Shown here piece after piece: positions 33,206-44,868 of a DNA stretch of 64,000 bases. The notes under the pieces were generated by a model, which ran no database searches, was not told where the DNA came from, and was given only the letters and a program-made list of their open reading frames with translations. Each line of letters begins with the position of its first letter. Position 1 is the stretch's first letter. The DNA is from Crocodylus rhombifer (Eukaryota; Chordata; Crocodylia; Crocodylidae), in NCBI GenBank assembly GCA_038503035.1, contig JAVSML010001013.1, positions 62,001-126,000 on the forward strand, given 5' to 3'. Both the position numbers and the translations under genes were made by a program.

Positions 33206-33930
33206 GGAGTATCCTGGATAGATCAGACACATGCTAGGAAGTAGTGACTACAGTCAGCAATACAGCAGGTGTGCTGTCACTGGGTGTACTTTGTACATTC
33301 AGCAGCACAGCAGGTGAATACTATCTGGATGTGCCCTGAACACTCTGCCGTATGTCAGGCTCATTCAAGGGGGAGAGATGTACTTTGAATTTTCAACAGC
33401 AGAACAAGTATATTATAACCAGTCACATCTGAGTCGTGCAACAGTTTTGTCCATCTGGGAATGTCTGGCAATTAGTTTTGTCACAGCATAGGAATTAGGA
33501 TCCAGGACCCAATGGAAAAAAAAACTACAAGGGTAAGATACAGGGAAATGCAGTTTTATTCTGCTGTAAAATAGATGTAGGATTCCCCCAGTGTATGAAA
33601 CCTTAAAGATGATAGGCAATGAACACAGTCAATGTGCCTGTCTCTAATATGAGTTACCAGGTAGAAGCCACAATATTTCCAAACACAAAGTGAGGAGCAG
33701 GCATGGGATGGGAATTTCACCCCTTTGAAAGAAGTTGCCTCCTTCCCCTATATATGGATGAATTATGTCTTCTGGGCTGTACTTTCATCCCTGCTCATGT
33801 ACGACCAGATCTTCTGCTTTGGGACATTTGAGCCAGATGAAATAAATGGTATGCTCTGTCATGCTGGGGCAAATTTTCCAAGACCTCCTTTTCTTCAGCA
33901 CCCCTCTGATGTGCTCCTTTAGCCAAGATT
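33206..33930. other. Unique sequence with a short degenerate tandem repeat
   Basis: 33255-33410 contains about three ~50-bp degenerate units (ACAGCAGGTG.., CTGGGTGTACTTTGTACATT, CTGGATGTGCCCTGAACACT, AGATGTACTTTGAATTTTC). The remainder shows no gene. Confidence 0.45.
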
Positions 33931-34058
33931 TACACAGTGGCCAGAGGCTACATAGCACGTCCACTCTTTTCCTCATATCCACAAAATTAGTCATGTCATC
34001 ACAGAAGACAATAAGTTTGGTTGGGTATGACTTGCCCTTGGTGATCCAGACTGACTGT

Positions 34059-34096
34059 TCCTAATCATCTCCTTCTCTTCTAAATGGTTAGAAATT
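34059..34096 (+). repeat. 38-bp segment inverted relative to 32533-32570
   Basis: TCCTAATCATCTCCTTCTCT and the next 18 bases; the reverse complement matches 32533-32570 at 35 of 38. From my recollection of CR1 consensus sequence, this orientation looks ancestral. Confidence 0.85.
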
Positions 34097-34108
34097 AATG
34101 ACATTGAG

Positions 34109-34152
34109 GAAGTCACTGGTCAGGGATGACACAGAAGTAGCAATACCTGGAA
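34109..34152 (+). repeat. Local repeat, copy 3 (partial)
   Basis: GTCACTGGTCAGGGATGACA and CAGAAGTAGCAATACCTGGA match copies 1 and 2. It stops where the plus-oriented CR1 begins at 34157. Confidence 0.75.
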
Positions 34153-34156
34153 TCCA

Positions 34157-34944
34157 CTTTTATGGGATTCAACACAGACAAGTGCAAAGCGATGCACCTG
34201 GGGAGGAACAACCGGCACCATACCTACAGGTTGGGGAACTCCCCTCTTGTCAGAACGGAGGCGGAAAAGGATCTTGGAGTCATCATTGACTCCAAGATGA
34301 ACATGGGCCGGCAGTGTGGGGATGCGGTCAGGAAGGCCAACCGCACCTTGTTGTGCATCCACAGATGCATCTCGAGCAGGTCCAGGGGGGTGATCCTCCC
34401 CCTCTATGCGGCACTGGTCAGGCCTCAGCTGGAGTACTGTGTCCAGTTCTGGGCGCCGCACTTCAGGAGGGATGTGGACAGCATGGAGAGGGTCCAGAGG
34501 AGGCCACTCACATGATCAGAGGACAGCAGGACAGGCCCTACAATGAGAGACTATGGGACCTGAACCTGTTCAGCCTCCACAAGAGAAGGCTGAGGGGGAT
34601 CTAGTGGCCTGTTATAAACTAGTCAGGGAGAACCAGCAGGCACTGGGGGAGTCACTGTTCCCCCGAGCACCACCAGGAGTGACCAGGAATAACGGTCACA
34701 AGCTGGCAGAGGGTAGGTTTAGGTTAGATATCAGAAGGCGCGACTTCACGGTCAGGGCGGCTAGGGTCTGGAACCAACTTCCAAGAGAAGTGGTGCAGGC
34801 TCCTACCCTGGGGGTGTTTAAGAGGAGGCTGGATGAACACCTTTCTGGGGTCGTTTGACCCCGGTACTCTTTCCTGCCATGGCAGGGGGTCGGACTAGAT
34901 GATCTGTTCAGGTCCCTTCCGACCCTAGAAACTATGAAACTATG
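34157..34944 (+). mobile_element. CR1 LINE, plus, young-looking, 5'-truncated
   Basis: Opens inside ORF2 and runs to a clear 3' end (GGACTAGATGATCTGTTCAG, then CTAGAAACTATGAAACTATG). It is the best preserved CR1 3' part in the window and the same subfamily as the inner CR1 at 19251-20640. It is 5'-truncated, which is usual for CR1. Confidence 0.93.
34162..34858 (+). pseudogene. CR1 ORF2 C-terminal remnant, two frame shifts
   Basis: Three overlapping plus-strand frames together cover the ORF2 C-terminus: 34162-34515 (KDLGVIIDSKMNMGRQCGDA, RRDVDSMERVQRR), 34314-34604 (DRPYNERLWDLNLFSLHKRR) and 34553-34858 (RLDIRRRDFTVRAARVWNQL, PTLGVFKRRLDEHLSG). The reading frame changes twice, implying two small indels. 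No RT core is present because of 5' truncation. Confidence 0.9.
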
Positions 34945-37348
34945 TAGCCTTTGCCCAAGATTTACTCAGTGACTAATGATTTTCAATGCCTCTGCTTTTG
35001 GGTGGAGGCCAACTTGATCCATCTCAGGGTGGCCTGATAGTTAAAAACAGCACTTGCCTTCTGAAATAGCAGACTCTATTCAAGTGCCTTCCATTGGGAA
35101 CCCCAAAAAGGAGACCTTCCATATCACTGGTTACTTTCAAGCTTTGGCTCCCTGTCAGGAAATGATTTATTTCCATGAGCAGACCTGCACTTGCTAAAAG
35201 TCTCCTAGTCTGCATCACCCTAAATATACCTTCTATTTTGCTCTGCTGTATTTCATACAAGTTGTTATACTGCCTTTATCACTGCTGTAGTGGAGTGCCT
35301 TTTAGCAGTGCATTCATTGACATGATTAACATCTGTCAGGCATTATTCATTCTCTCTTAACTTCTCTCGAAGAGGAGGATTATTTGTAGAATACTTTGTT
35401 TTCCTAGACTTTGGTCTGGGTTTTTTTACATTTTTCTTTTTAGTGGACAGGCTGCTCTACATATATATTATAAAATGCAGGGTGAAGGGTGCCTTACAGT
35501 TGGAGCAGAAGGTGGTGACATCTGAGATAGTCCTTCATTTCGAGGGCAAGCTTGAACCATGGTGCTGGACTGACTCATGAGAAGGTGATAAGAAGGATCA
35601 GGCCCTGCAAAAGAGGAACTATACCACCAGAAACACACACAACCTCATGAGACCCCAAAGGACTCTCTGGAGCCCCCAAAAGGAGGACACTTTTCTCAAG
35701 TTAAACGTTTGGTGGCAGGATGGAAAAGAAGTTGGGAAACAGCTCCTCAAAGCCCTACAGCAAAGATACTTTAAGTTCTTCTGGTTGATAATAAAGACAT
35801 ACTAATGACTAAAGAAAGGAGCCAGGAAATAATAGTAGCAAGAGATGAAAGAGTGGAAGGCTGTATTTTTCTCAGTTCATTTCCATGATGTTGGACTTGC
35901 CCTTTCTGACAAGGTCTGGGAAGATGTAGTTTATGAGGGTGCTTCAAGTGTGATAAAGAAGCTGCAAGTTGAGGACGTGAAGGGTTAGGTGCCCTTGAGG
36001 AGCAGATGGGCTCGAGTGCTTTGCAAGGATTGATGTTATTAAATTGAATTATTATTATTAGCACTTACACAACATAGGAAAAGGATGAGGGGAAAAGAAA
36101 AAAAAAAAAAGAAAAGCTAAATTAAAATGCAGCACAGACATGTTGCAAAGGAACTCCTAAAGCAGCTGCTGGCTTGTAAATACAGAACAAGAGCTTTGGG
36201 AAAATATCCAGGTAGAGGAGTGGCTGCTTGATGCATCCTATAAACTCTCCCTTAATGTCAAAATTCAGTGCTCGGTTCCAGAATTCAATAGCTATTTACC
36301 TCCCACCTCCCCAAGCTTCTCAGTTGCCAGGCTGTGGCTGGACACTGCCCAAGTTTGGTGACCTGCTAAATAATGCATAACTGTGTGGGAGTAAGTGGAC
36401 ACAATTTGCTGAAGAGGAAGTCTTGGTATTATTAGTATCTTGGTATCAAATTAATATCGTTGCACCACTATTTAGGATGGAGCTACTGTGCTTGGTATTA
36501 TGGGGGAGAGGAGGACTTTCTGGGAAATGGCAGTCCTGTCACTTCTTGAGTGCACAAATGGCAGAAACACTGAATGCAATGGAAGCCTGGAGCTACAACC
36601 CATATCTTCAGCCAAGCCTGTGCTCAGAGCTGGCATGCATGCCCACTGGTTGATGTCTTAGACACAGCTTCAGCTTCCTTATGTATCTTGAGCAGAAGGC
36701 TCAGAAAAGATGCATTCACCATGGGCTGGCTGTCCCTTCAAAATCAAATGTATGCTTAAAGAGAAAACAGCATGGCAAGATGTACATGAAGGGAAGGAGC
36801 ACAAAATGCACATTAGCATGCATTAAATAATACCCAGACCAGCCAATGGCAGGCTGGCATTGGGAGGAGAGCTCTAGTCCCATGCACTGTGGATATTACT
36901 ATGAAAGTTGACTTTTTAGGATATGGAAGGCATTGAAGTAACACAAATAAACGTGCTGGCTCAGAAATGCTGTAAAAATGAATCCCTGCTAGGCCATTTA
37001 AACGGCAGCATATCAGTCTAGCTATGACCCTAGGCTTTCTAAGGTATTCACAGATTTTAAAGCCAGAAATGACCAATAAATCAGCTAACCTTACCTTCTG
37101 CATAATGTAGGTTGTAGCATTTCACACTGTTACCTCTGCTTTGAGCCATTTAAGTTGTGTTTGGGCAAAGAAAAGTATCCTTCATGACATGACATCTCAC
37201 GTTCTTATTGTGAGGGCATTCACTGTCAGGATTTCATAGGGTGGAAGCCAGAATCCATGGGCATTTCAAGGCTGGAGGACTAATGAACATCGTTTCCACA
37301 AGAAGACTAATGCCATCAGTCAGCACCAAAATACTCAGTAGACCCCCA
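34945..37348. other. Unique sequence, no gene seen
   Basis: Begins CCTTTGCCCAAGATTTACTC, similar to 33917-33944 on the far side of the CR1 pair. An A-run lies at about 36099-36111. Short frames are without family features. Confidence 0.4.
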
Positions 37349-37436
37349 ATATATAGATATACACATACATACATACGTACATATGCATATATACATGTAC
37401 ATATACATACGTGTGTGTGTGTATGTGTGCGCATGC
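37349..37436. repeat. (ATAC)/(TA)/(GT) compound microsatellite
   Basis: ATAGATATACACATACATAC continues through TA-rich and then GTGTGTGTGTGT blocks. Confidence 0.9.
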
Positions 37437-37564
37437 ATCTAGATAAGCGTTGATATTACAACTCTCAGATTGAAGAGCACTAGTCAATGAAGCATTTATA
37501 AAAAAAAAATAAGAGAACATCAAAATATTAGGCTCTTGGGTTTATATCTAAATGTCAAATAAAA

Positions 37565-37622
37565 CTGGTTAAGTAACAATAATGATAACAGTAATAATAA
37601 TAATGATGATGACGATGAAGAT
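37565..37622. repeat. (AAT)/(GAT) trinucleotide tract
   Basis: AACAATAATGATAACAGTAA followed by TAATAATAATGATGATGACG: imperfect trinucleotide repeat. Confidence 0.85.
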
Positions 37623-38530
37623 GCACCCCCACCTCTAAAATAATAAAATTCAACTTCCTTTGACATTTTTCATGCTTTATTTTTAGGAAGGGAAAGAACT
37701 GACCATTTATAATTGACTGGTTTAATCATATGGTGGTTCCCTGACCTGCAAAAACTAAAAATGTTTTAAGAAGGATTCACTTAGGAACTTCTGATTGTAT
37801 GGAGTTAAAAAAAAAGGTTGATAAAAATAGGTAGGGCTTTCTGAGAAGAACGAGAGTTTTTTTCAAAATTAACCACAGAACTTGATACATTTACAAGTTT
37901 GGGCAGGGTGTGTGTGGGGGGGGGGGGGAGGGGGTCCTTCACTGATCGTGCTGTACGTGACACTTAGCTATCAGGAGATATGAGTGCGAGTTGGCTGATT
38001 TGTATTGTTGTTATGCCCACAGGCCTAAACTGAGCCTGACAGCTCATTTGTGCTTCATTTTGTACACACACATATCAAAAGACATTCCCTGCCTCAAAAA
38101 GCTTAACATCAACACAGACCAGTGAAAGAAAGGATGAGATGGAGGAATTAGAGGGAGAAAAGGGGGAAATTACTTTCCTCAACTTCCATGACAGATCATT
38201 GACTCACCTGGGACTGGGACTCCTGTCTTCTGCTTCCAAGTCCGCTGCCCAGTATCTGGTTGAAAAACAGACAGGTAGATCGTCAACCCTTGAGTAGCAC
38301 ACCGTTTTATGGCATGATGCCTTCTCATGTTCCTGCTTGGATGAAGAACAGTTAGACAGGAATATTTAGAGCATTGTTGCTTTCCTTATTATGTCTATGC
38401 TTCCTTTTTCCTTTGGCTTGGCCTTTTTCATGCTCTGGTTGCAGCACTATGACAAACCTTTCAGTTTGGCTTGCTCCGCACATCTTAGTGGAGGCTAGTT
38501 TTTTTTCCCCATGAATTGTACAGGAGGGTT
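37623..38530. other. Unique sequence with a poly-G run
   Basis: G-run at 37916-37929. 38185-38260 has weak MIR-like character (GGGACTGGGACTCCTGTCTT). No gene. Confidence 0.4.
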
Positions 38531-38640
38531 TTTGTTTGGTTTTGTTTTTTTCTCCTCCTCAAAATAGGGCTTATATTTTGTTTGGTTTTTGTTTTTTTGT
38601 GCTTTTTTTTCTCCTCCTCAAAATAGAGCTTATATTTTCA
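38531..38640 (+). repeat. Tandem duplication, ~59-bp unit, two copies
   Basis: Both units end with CTCCTCCTCAAAATAG, G/A, then GCTTATATTTT (38552-38579 and 38611-38638). One difference appears in this 28-bp block, so the event looks recent or constrained. T-rich spacers vary in length. Confidence 0.85.
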
Positions 38641-38960
38641 TCTTCATTTACAATCGTTCACCACACAGCCCGTGAGATGATTCGAGAGATGGGACACTCA
38701 TAATACCTGCTAGCTGGAGACAGCTCCAAAGTGGAATTAGCATCAACTCATCAACAAGTGGGGGAAACCTTAGCGATACGCACAGCATCCGAGTGTTTCA
38801 AAGCATTAATGGAAGTGACAAGGCCGCGTGTGTCAGGTCCTCCATGCCATAATAGGGCCTGACAGTTTTAGAACAGCACGCACTTCTGTTGGCTAAATAT
38901 GTCAGAAACCTAAATGGAAATTTCCACAAAGACATTTTTATGGGTAAGTACCAAAAAAAA
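38641..38960. promoter_or_regulatory. Candidate conserved non-coding element
   Basis: Repeat-free and balanced in base composition, with words such as GTGGAATTAGCATCAACTCA and CAAAGCATTAATGGAAGTG. No coding frame. Conservation untested. Confidence 0.3.
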
Positions 38961-39379
38961 AAGAAAAAAAGATTATTAATAAGGATATATTGCTTGAACT
39001 GACAATGTTGTGTTTGTAAAAATCACGGAAAAAGAGAGAGAGAAAGATAGGTAGATAAGCACATAGTGAATGGCAATCTCCCATTGACTTCACTAGGCCT
39101 AGGATTTTGCCCACAAGAGTTGAATCCAGAATTAGATTGACTTATTTTGTCCAGATGCCATCTCTGCTAATGGAAAAGTTCTCCAAGAAAGTCAACGCTG
39201 GGGGATCATTTTGTCCCCACTAGAAGTCCAAGATGAGCTCACCATTTCTCAACCCTCCCTCTCTGCATGCATGCCCGAGTCTCCATGAATTAATGCAAGC
39301 ATACGTATGAAAATCAATGTTTCCTACACATATAAACACTGAAGATCCGAATCAATCTTTCAAAGCCAAAGAGGGTTAA
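38961..39379. other. Unique sequence; old repeat fragment at 39068-39115
   Basis: 39068-39115 (CTCCCATTGACTTCACTAGG) belongs to the palindromic CATTGACTTCAA type seen at 5503 and 47215. An A-run lies near 38955-38969. Confidence 0.4.
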
Positions 39380-39840
39380 ATATTTAAACAATCTATGTAC
39401 TGAAATGCATTTTTAATGCTGTGAAGTCATTCTGATGAACGATTACTCAAGAGCCTTCATTACAGAGTTTAGAGAGTAATGTGGTATTATCCGAACAGAT
39501 GGCACAGCTGTGTGCATGCTCAGCCTCACTCCCTCCCACCCTCGGGGTAAATCCAAGTGCCACTCCTGTGCGAAGTCATCTGTTGTCAGCCAATGGACTG
39601 AATGGATGACTGCGTCTATCTTGCGCGCTCCTACATGACAGCCAGGACAGCTGAGGTCTCCAAGAATGGCTTCTCCTTAAGGAGCAAAACGCCTTTTGTA
39701 ATCTCATGTTTCCAGTGCTTAGTTGAGGGAAGAGGCAATATTACGAGCATGCAGAATGAACTCGCTGTGCTGTTCTGTGACTTAATTGCTAGGATTATGT
39801 GGTATCATTATGTCAACTGCAATTGTCTCTGTTCTTTTCA
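39380..39840. promoter_or_regulatory. Candidate conserved non-coding element
   Basis: Complex repeat-free sequence; GTGACTTAATTGCTAGGATT and GTCAACTGCAATTGTCTC are enhancer-like. A plus-strand frame at 39602-39961 (119 codons, MDDCVYLARSYM...) crosses it but resembles no family I know and ends in low-complexity sequence, so I do not call a gene. Confidence 0.3.
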
Positions 39841-41569
39841 AGCTGGCATTCCCACCCCCCTTCTCTCCCCCTCCCATCTGTATGAGGGGGTTGGTGGCGG
39901 CAGCCGGAGTAGCGAGAAAAGGGAGGGGGGCAATCTGGACACGTTGATAATTATTAATTAAAACAGACAAAAGGAAACACAGGGTAGCATGCGGGCCTGG
40001 TTGGGGCTGTCACGGTTCAAGGCGGGATGAGCTGCATGACTATTTAGGCGACCACAGCTGTGGGCCAGGGGAGTCATGCACCTCACAAAGCTGTTGTCAG
40101 AGCTCTTGGGCTCAATTCTCCTTTCACTTGTGCTGCGTTCATGGCTCGATGAAGGCCTAGGGAATATAGGCCTGTCCCTCGGGGCCTGGGGGCATGGAGT
40201 GCAGTCAGCGTCTTAGGAGGAAAACAATTGTCCTTGTTGTAAAGCGAGCTTGACACCATGGCTCAAATATCAACAATGCCTGCCTGAGTATGCCAAGAGC
40301 CTACAACCAGCATCTACCCACCTTAACTCTGAAACCTTATGCCTTCCTAAAGGAGGATTCGCCATACCTCCAGAGCACGGGGATACATGCACCATTTCGG
40401 TCATGCCTGGAAGCCAAAAATATCCAAATGCAGCCTCATATTCACCCTGGTGTCATTTCTTTGGCTTTGATGGAGTGACTCCTAATTTTGCAGTATTACA
40501 GTGAAGGATATTTAGTGGGTTATGTCCAGATCCAGATCTGGAGCTGAAGCTTTAGTTATCTATAAGGTTTCCTGAAAAAAAAAAATGCTTTCTAATCAAA
40601 CCACTCTCTTCCCCTCACTCACTCTCTTCTCTCCTTATTTTTCAACTTTCTTTTCACTCCTTTTTTTTTCAATGGAAAAACAGAAAAGGAAGGATGAGGA
40701 AGCAAGAGAAAGAGAGAGGGAGATTGACATTGAAATTGTCAAAACAGTTCATTTCCACAGGTCCTCACTATAAATGTCCATTTCTGGTTTTGAAAGGAGT
40801 TTTGCTGTTGAAATTTTAGGAAATGTATAATAAAAAGTTGTAGACAAAATGAAAAGGTTAGAGTTAAAAGTTTTAAAACTGTTTTGAAGTGTTTCAAAAT
40901 CATTTAAATGGAATGTTTTGATTCAGCTCTTAGGGTTTTTTTATTTTTTATTTTGCTTATTAGTTAGCAAAATTTGTTCAAGATTTTGCCGTTTTGCCTT
41001 GGTTCAGCATAGGACATTTTTTGAATTTTCTCACGGCTAAGAAAAATATTTCCTACCCAGATCTAGATATTTTTGGTGTCCAAGAAGATAAACCTTTATT
41101 AGAACTCACACTGACAAATACTATGTGCTTAGTTGCACTATTCATTGGAAAGACTTTCTAGTCTCATGTTTACACTCTGTTGAGTTAGTAATAGAAATCA
41201 CCCAATCAGAAGCAGAAACAATGCCACATGACTCATGAATGATAAAGTAAGGTGATAAACGTCTGAATATAAAAGTCATGATTGTGTATTGGAAGCAGCC
41301 AGGAGGATGTCTGTGTGTAGGGACCATCTGGAAGTCCTCGTTCATTGAGCGGTTCTACAGCCGGCAACTTTAAATGTTACCAGTTGCTAGAAGTCCTCAA
41401 AATGCCATTTACCAACTGGAATCAGCTGGCGTCCAGTCAATCTATACTCTATCCCTGCCTTGATATGTATGACATGTCCTCTGAGCTGGAGAGGATGTCA
41501 CAGGAACCTACTGACCCTATTTCCAGTCGGCAACTTCCACACAACAGGAAAATGTGCTTTATCCCATAT
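39841..41569. other. Unique and AT-rich sequence, possible MITE debris
   Basis: 40730-41060 is rich in TTGAAATTGTCAAAAC, TTTTGAAGTGTTTCAAAA and GGTTTTGAAAGG words, like AT-rich reptilian MITEs, but I found no clear termini. A pyrimidine-rich then A-rich stretch lies at 40600-40700. No gene. Confidence 0.35.
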
Positions 41570-41650
41570 ACACAACTGGTCCAGTAAAAGAGATCACCCT
41601 AAGAAATCTTTGTGTCTCGCACAATTTTTGGACTATCATGACAACAACAT
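41570..41650 (+). mobile_element. Penelope-like element 3' tail, solo
   Basis: CAACTGGTCCAGTAAAAGAG, ATCACCCTAAGAAATCTTTG, TGTCTCGC and GACTATCATGACAACAACAT follow the same order as the tails at 12440 and 52270. Diverged. Confidence 0.55.
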
Positions 41651-43491
41651 GATTCTTACACTACTTTACGAAAAACACTTTTGTTTTCCTTTTGGGGTGC
41701 TGTCCCTCTTTCTCTATTGTCCTTTCCCCCCCAACTCTTATTCAACTCCTTTTCCATCAGCAACACAGAAAAGAAGCATAAGGCCAATTTCTGTTTCTAA
41801 AAACACTGCACAACAGACAGAAACAGAACAGGAAAGACAATGTTGTTCAGAAGAGTCTCAATAATCAGTGAGCTCTTCACACAGCATAAAAAAGTACAGA
41901 AAAACCTCAGATAGTCATAAAAAGTTAGTGATTCCTGGAATTGTATGCCCCGTCAACAAACAAGAAGGATCAAAGCAGGCAAAATTTGACAGGTAAATTA
42001 TTCTAGTTATTTACTTGCCTGTATTGATTCTACAATATAACAATGAAAATATAAAACAAGGAACACAAAGAGAGTTACTTTGTAGATCACTTTTAATTTA
42101 GGATTTTGATCATGCCCAACAGTTAATAAAAAAGCTCAATATAAGTTTGGTTCTGGAAGACAGGATAAAATTACATTCAAGTAAGTCTCAGTTGTTGGAG
42201 GTGGCTACTGAATGAACCACCACAAGATAGCAGTGACCTTGTAGGCATCATGGTACAGGAGGTTTAAAGGAAATGAAGATAGTGGCAGTTTGGATTTTGA
42301 TGGGAAGCTCTGCTTACATGTAAAGTTTCCAAAATGGTTGAATCTCTCCTCCCTAGAAGTAGGGATAAAGTGGAAATTAAATCAGTTTTCAATGCTCAGA
42401 ATAATTTTTCAGGTTTTTTTAGGTATGCAGAAAGTTTTAGACTGGTCTAGCAGCAAAATTAATGTAATATTGTATGCCATCTATGACAGCAGTGAGCAAT
42501 AGATGTTTCTTATTTGGCTATTGTCTTTTAAATCAGTCTGCAATGTCTTTTTTGGAGGTGTCTTGGGGATATTCTCTGTGTCTTAGATAAGCCTGTAGAA
42601 TATTCTTGGCAGCTAGGGAGGTATAAAACAAGAGTCCTGACCGACTGTTACACAGCTATTCTTTTACTTTGTTGCTTAAAAAAAACACTCCTCCACCCCG
42701 CCGCCCCAGCGTGTCTGGAAATCAAAAGGCTACAGATGAGAAGAGATAAACAGAAGGACCCAAACAAAAATACAGTACCTGGAACTGCAATGATCATCAG
42801 ACTTGTTAATGGTTTTAACAATTGCTGCAATTTGTGTTGAATTGAATTGGCAGGAAGATGTGGGAACAAGTTTAGGAGGCGATACTTTTGCTAAAATAAT
42901 GCCACATCAACAAAGCAAAGATACCAACAAAGCAAAGATACCGGCGGGTATGGAAGCTATCTAAACTGCAGGTGAACAGAAGACCCATTAAAAAGCAAAT
43001 GTACTCTTTAACAAACTTGCTTAAATCTATGCACTTTTGCTTTGCACATTCCGTTAACTTAGCCGAGTGTCCCTGCCTAGACAAACTCTAGATTTAGTGA
43101 GATGTTTCTACTTTCCACCATTGGACTAGCGACACTCCTGACATCTCTCTTAAATCTGCATAACTTTTATTCCTACTAGAAAAATAACATTGGTATAAGA
43201 AAATTAATAGCTGGAGATTATTTTTTTGTCTTTTTCAGGGAGAGAAATTTGCCATAGTCTTTCTCAGTGACAATATTTCACTATAAGCAAAGGATGATTA
43301 GAATTAATTGCAACATAAAAGAAACACAAAGGGATTCTGTCATAACAATAAAAGACATAAATATATTTTAAAAAAGACTTGTTTCATGAGTTATTTTATT
43401 TCTGTTGAAATCAAAACAGTGAGGACTCTGATCCCCACCCCCTTACCGCCCCCTCCGCATAATTTTGGTAGACTCATTGACTAGGGACAGA
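41651..43491. other. Unique sequence
   Basis: A 17-bp exact tandem duplication (CAACAAAGCAAAGATAC) lies at 42908-42941. No gene or element otherwise recognised. Confidence 0.4.
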
Positions 43492-44106
43492 AGTTACACA
43501 TAAACCGGTTTAAGTGATCAGCAACTGCTTTAAACGTGTAACAGAACAGAAGATCAGTGCACATAGACTGCTTTCAAAATGACCAAAACTGGTTTAAGAT
43601 AAACCTGGTTGGATGGAGTATCAGACTAAACTGATTTAGGTCAAACCGGTTTATGCCACTTCTGCCCCAGATCCTTCCTGATTCAAGTTAACTCAGAGTC
43701 CCCCAGCATCCCAAGATGCTTTGCAGCCCTGAGCTATGCTGCCTGGTCCAGTGGAGCAGGGACTGCCTTGTCCTCTGCTCCTTAGCCTCCTTCTTGCCTG
43801 CATCCATCAGCCCGTAGGGAGGGGGAACAGGGGAACAGACCCCCAGCCTCCCTAGCCAGGGTCTACACAGCACATGGGGGAGGGAAAGCCCCTGTGTTGG
43901 GGGCTCTTCAGACCTTGGAAGTTCGCTCTCCTTTTCCCCTCCCCAGCTGCTGATTGCTTCAGCAACTGTCACAGGGTGGAGGGAGCTAAAGTCCTCCAAG
44001 CTAAGTGCCTGCCCATGCAGCTCAACATGGGGACACTGGGGACGCCCACCTTGGGGCGGGGGCTTCCTCCCACTCTAGCTCAGGGTCCTCCAGCCTGGTG
44101 AATTCT

Positions 44107-44450
44107 TTCATAAATTTCATAGATTTCATAGACATTAGGGCTGGAAGGGACTTCATAAGATCATTGAGTCCAGCCCCCTGTCCCAGGGGCAGGAAGTCAG
44201 CTAGGGTGAAAGGACCTCAGCAAGATAAGTGTCCAAACATTTCCGAAAAGAGTCCAGAGTAGGTACTTTCACTACCTCTGTAGGAAGTCTATTCCAGGCC
44301 TTGGGAGCTCAGTAAAGACATTTTTCCTTATGCCCAACATAAAACAGTCTTGGAGAAGTTTATGACAATTGGACCTTGTCATCCCTTGGGGCGCTCTAGT
44401 GAATAGCGTTCCCCCAGATCCTGATGCACACCCCTTATATATTTCCCCTC
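44107..44450 (-). mobile_element. CR1 3' part, minus, inside the DNA element
   Basis: TCATAAATTTCATAGATTTC, TAGGGCTGGAAGGGACTTCA, TCATTGAGTCCAGCCCCCTG and GTCTATTCCAGGCCTTGGGA are a minus-oriented CR1 3' region of a different subfamily from 2950 or 19251. The 5' boundary is approximate. Confidence 0.8.
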
Positions 44451-44868
44451 CTAAACCTGCACTGCTGCTTGCCTCAGCCTTGGCGAGTCTCAGAGAGCTT
44501 CATGGAGTGAAGGGAAATTCTCCTGCTCGTCTGCAGACAGTTTTGCTGTAGCTGCAGTGAGTCTGAGGCAAAACTAATTCAGGGGAGCAGAGGAATTTCC
44601 CTGTTCTCCCTGGGCTATCCCAAAGACTCATAGCAGCTAAGGCAAGGGGTCAGCATTGGGGAAGGGAAGAATTCCCCTCAGCTCCATGAGGCTGCCCTGG
44701 GCTGGGGGACCTGAGGCATGGGCAGGCACCCAGCCTGAAGGACTTCTCTGTCCATCCTGGGGCAGTGCCTGAAGTTTCCCCTGCCTACTGGCTGTGGTCT
44801 GTGCCTTTCCCAATTAAAAACTGAACATCAGGTCAGTTGTTTATCAGTTCAACCTACAGAGCTCAGAG

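Larger units (their letters stand above)
33931..34156 (-). mobile_element. CR1 fragment, minus, paralogous to 32460-32640
   Basis: ATCACAGAAGACAATAAGTT, TATGACTTGCCCTTGGTGAT and CCAGACTGACTGTTCCTAAT are the antisense RT region of CR1. It is collinear with 32460-32640 except for the inverted 38-bp segment. It ends at 34156, where a plus-oriented CR1 begins. Confidence 0.8.
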
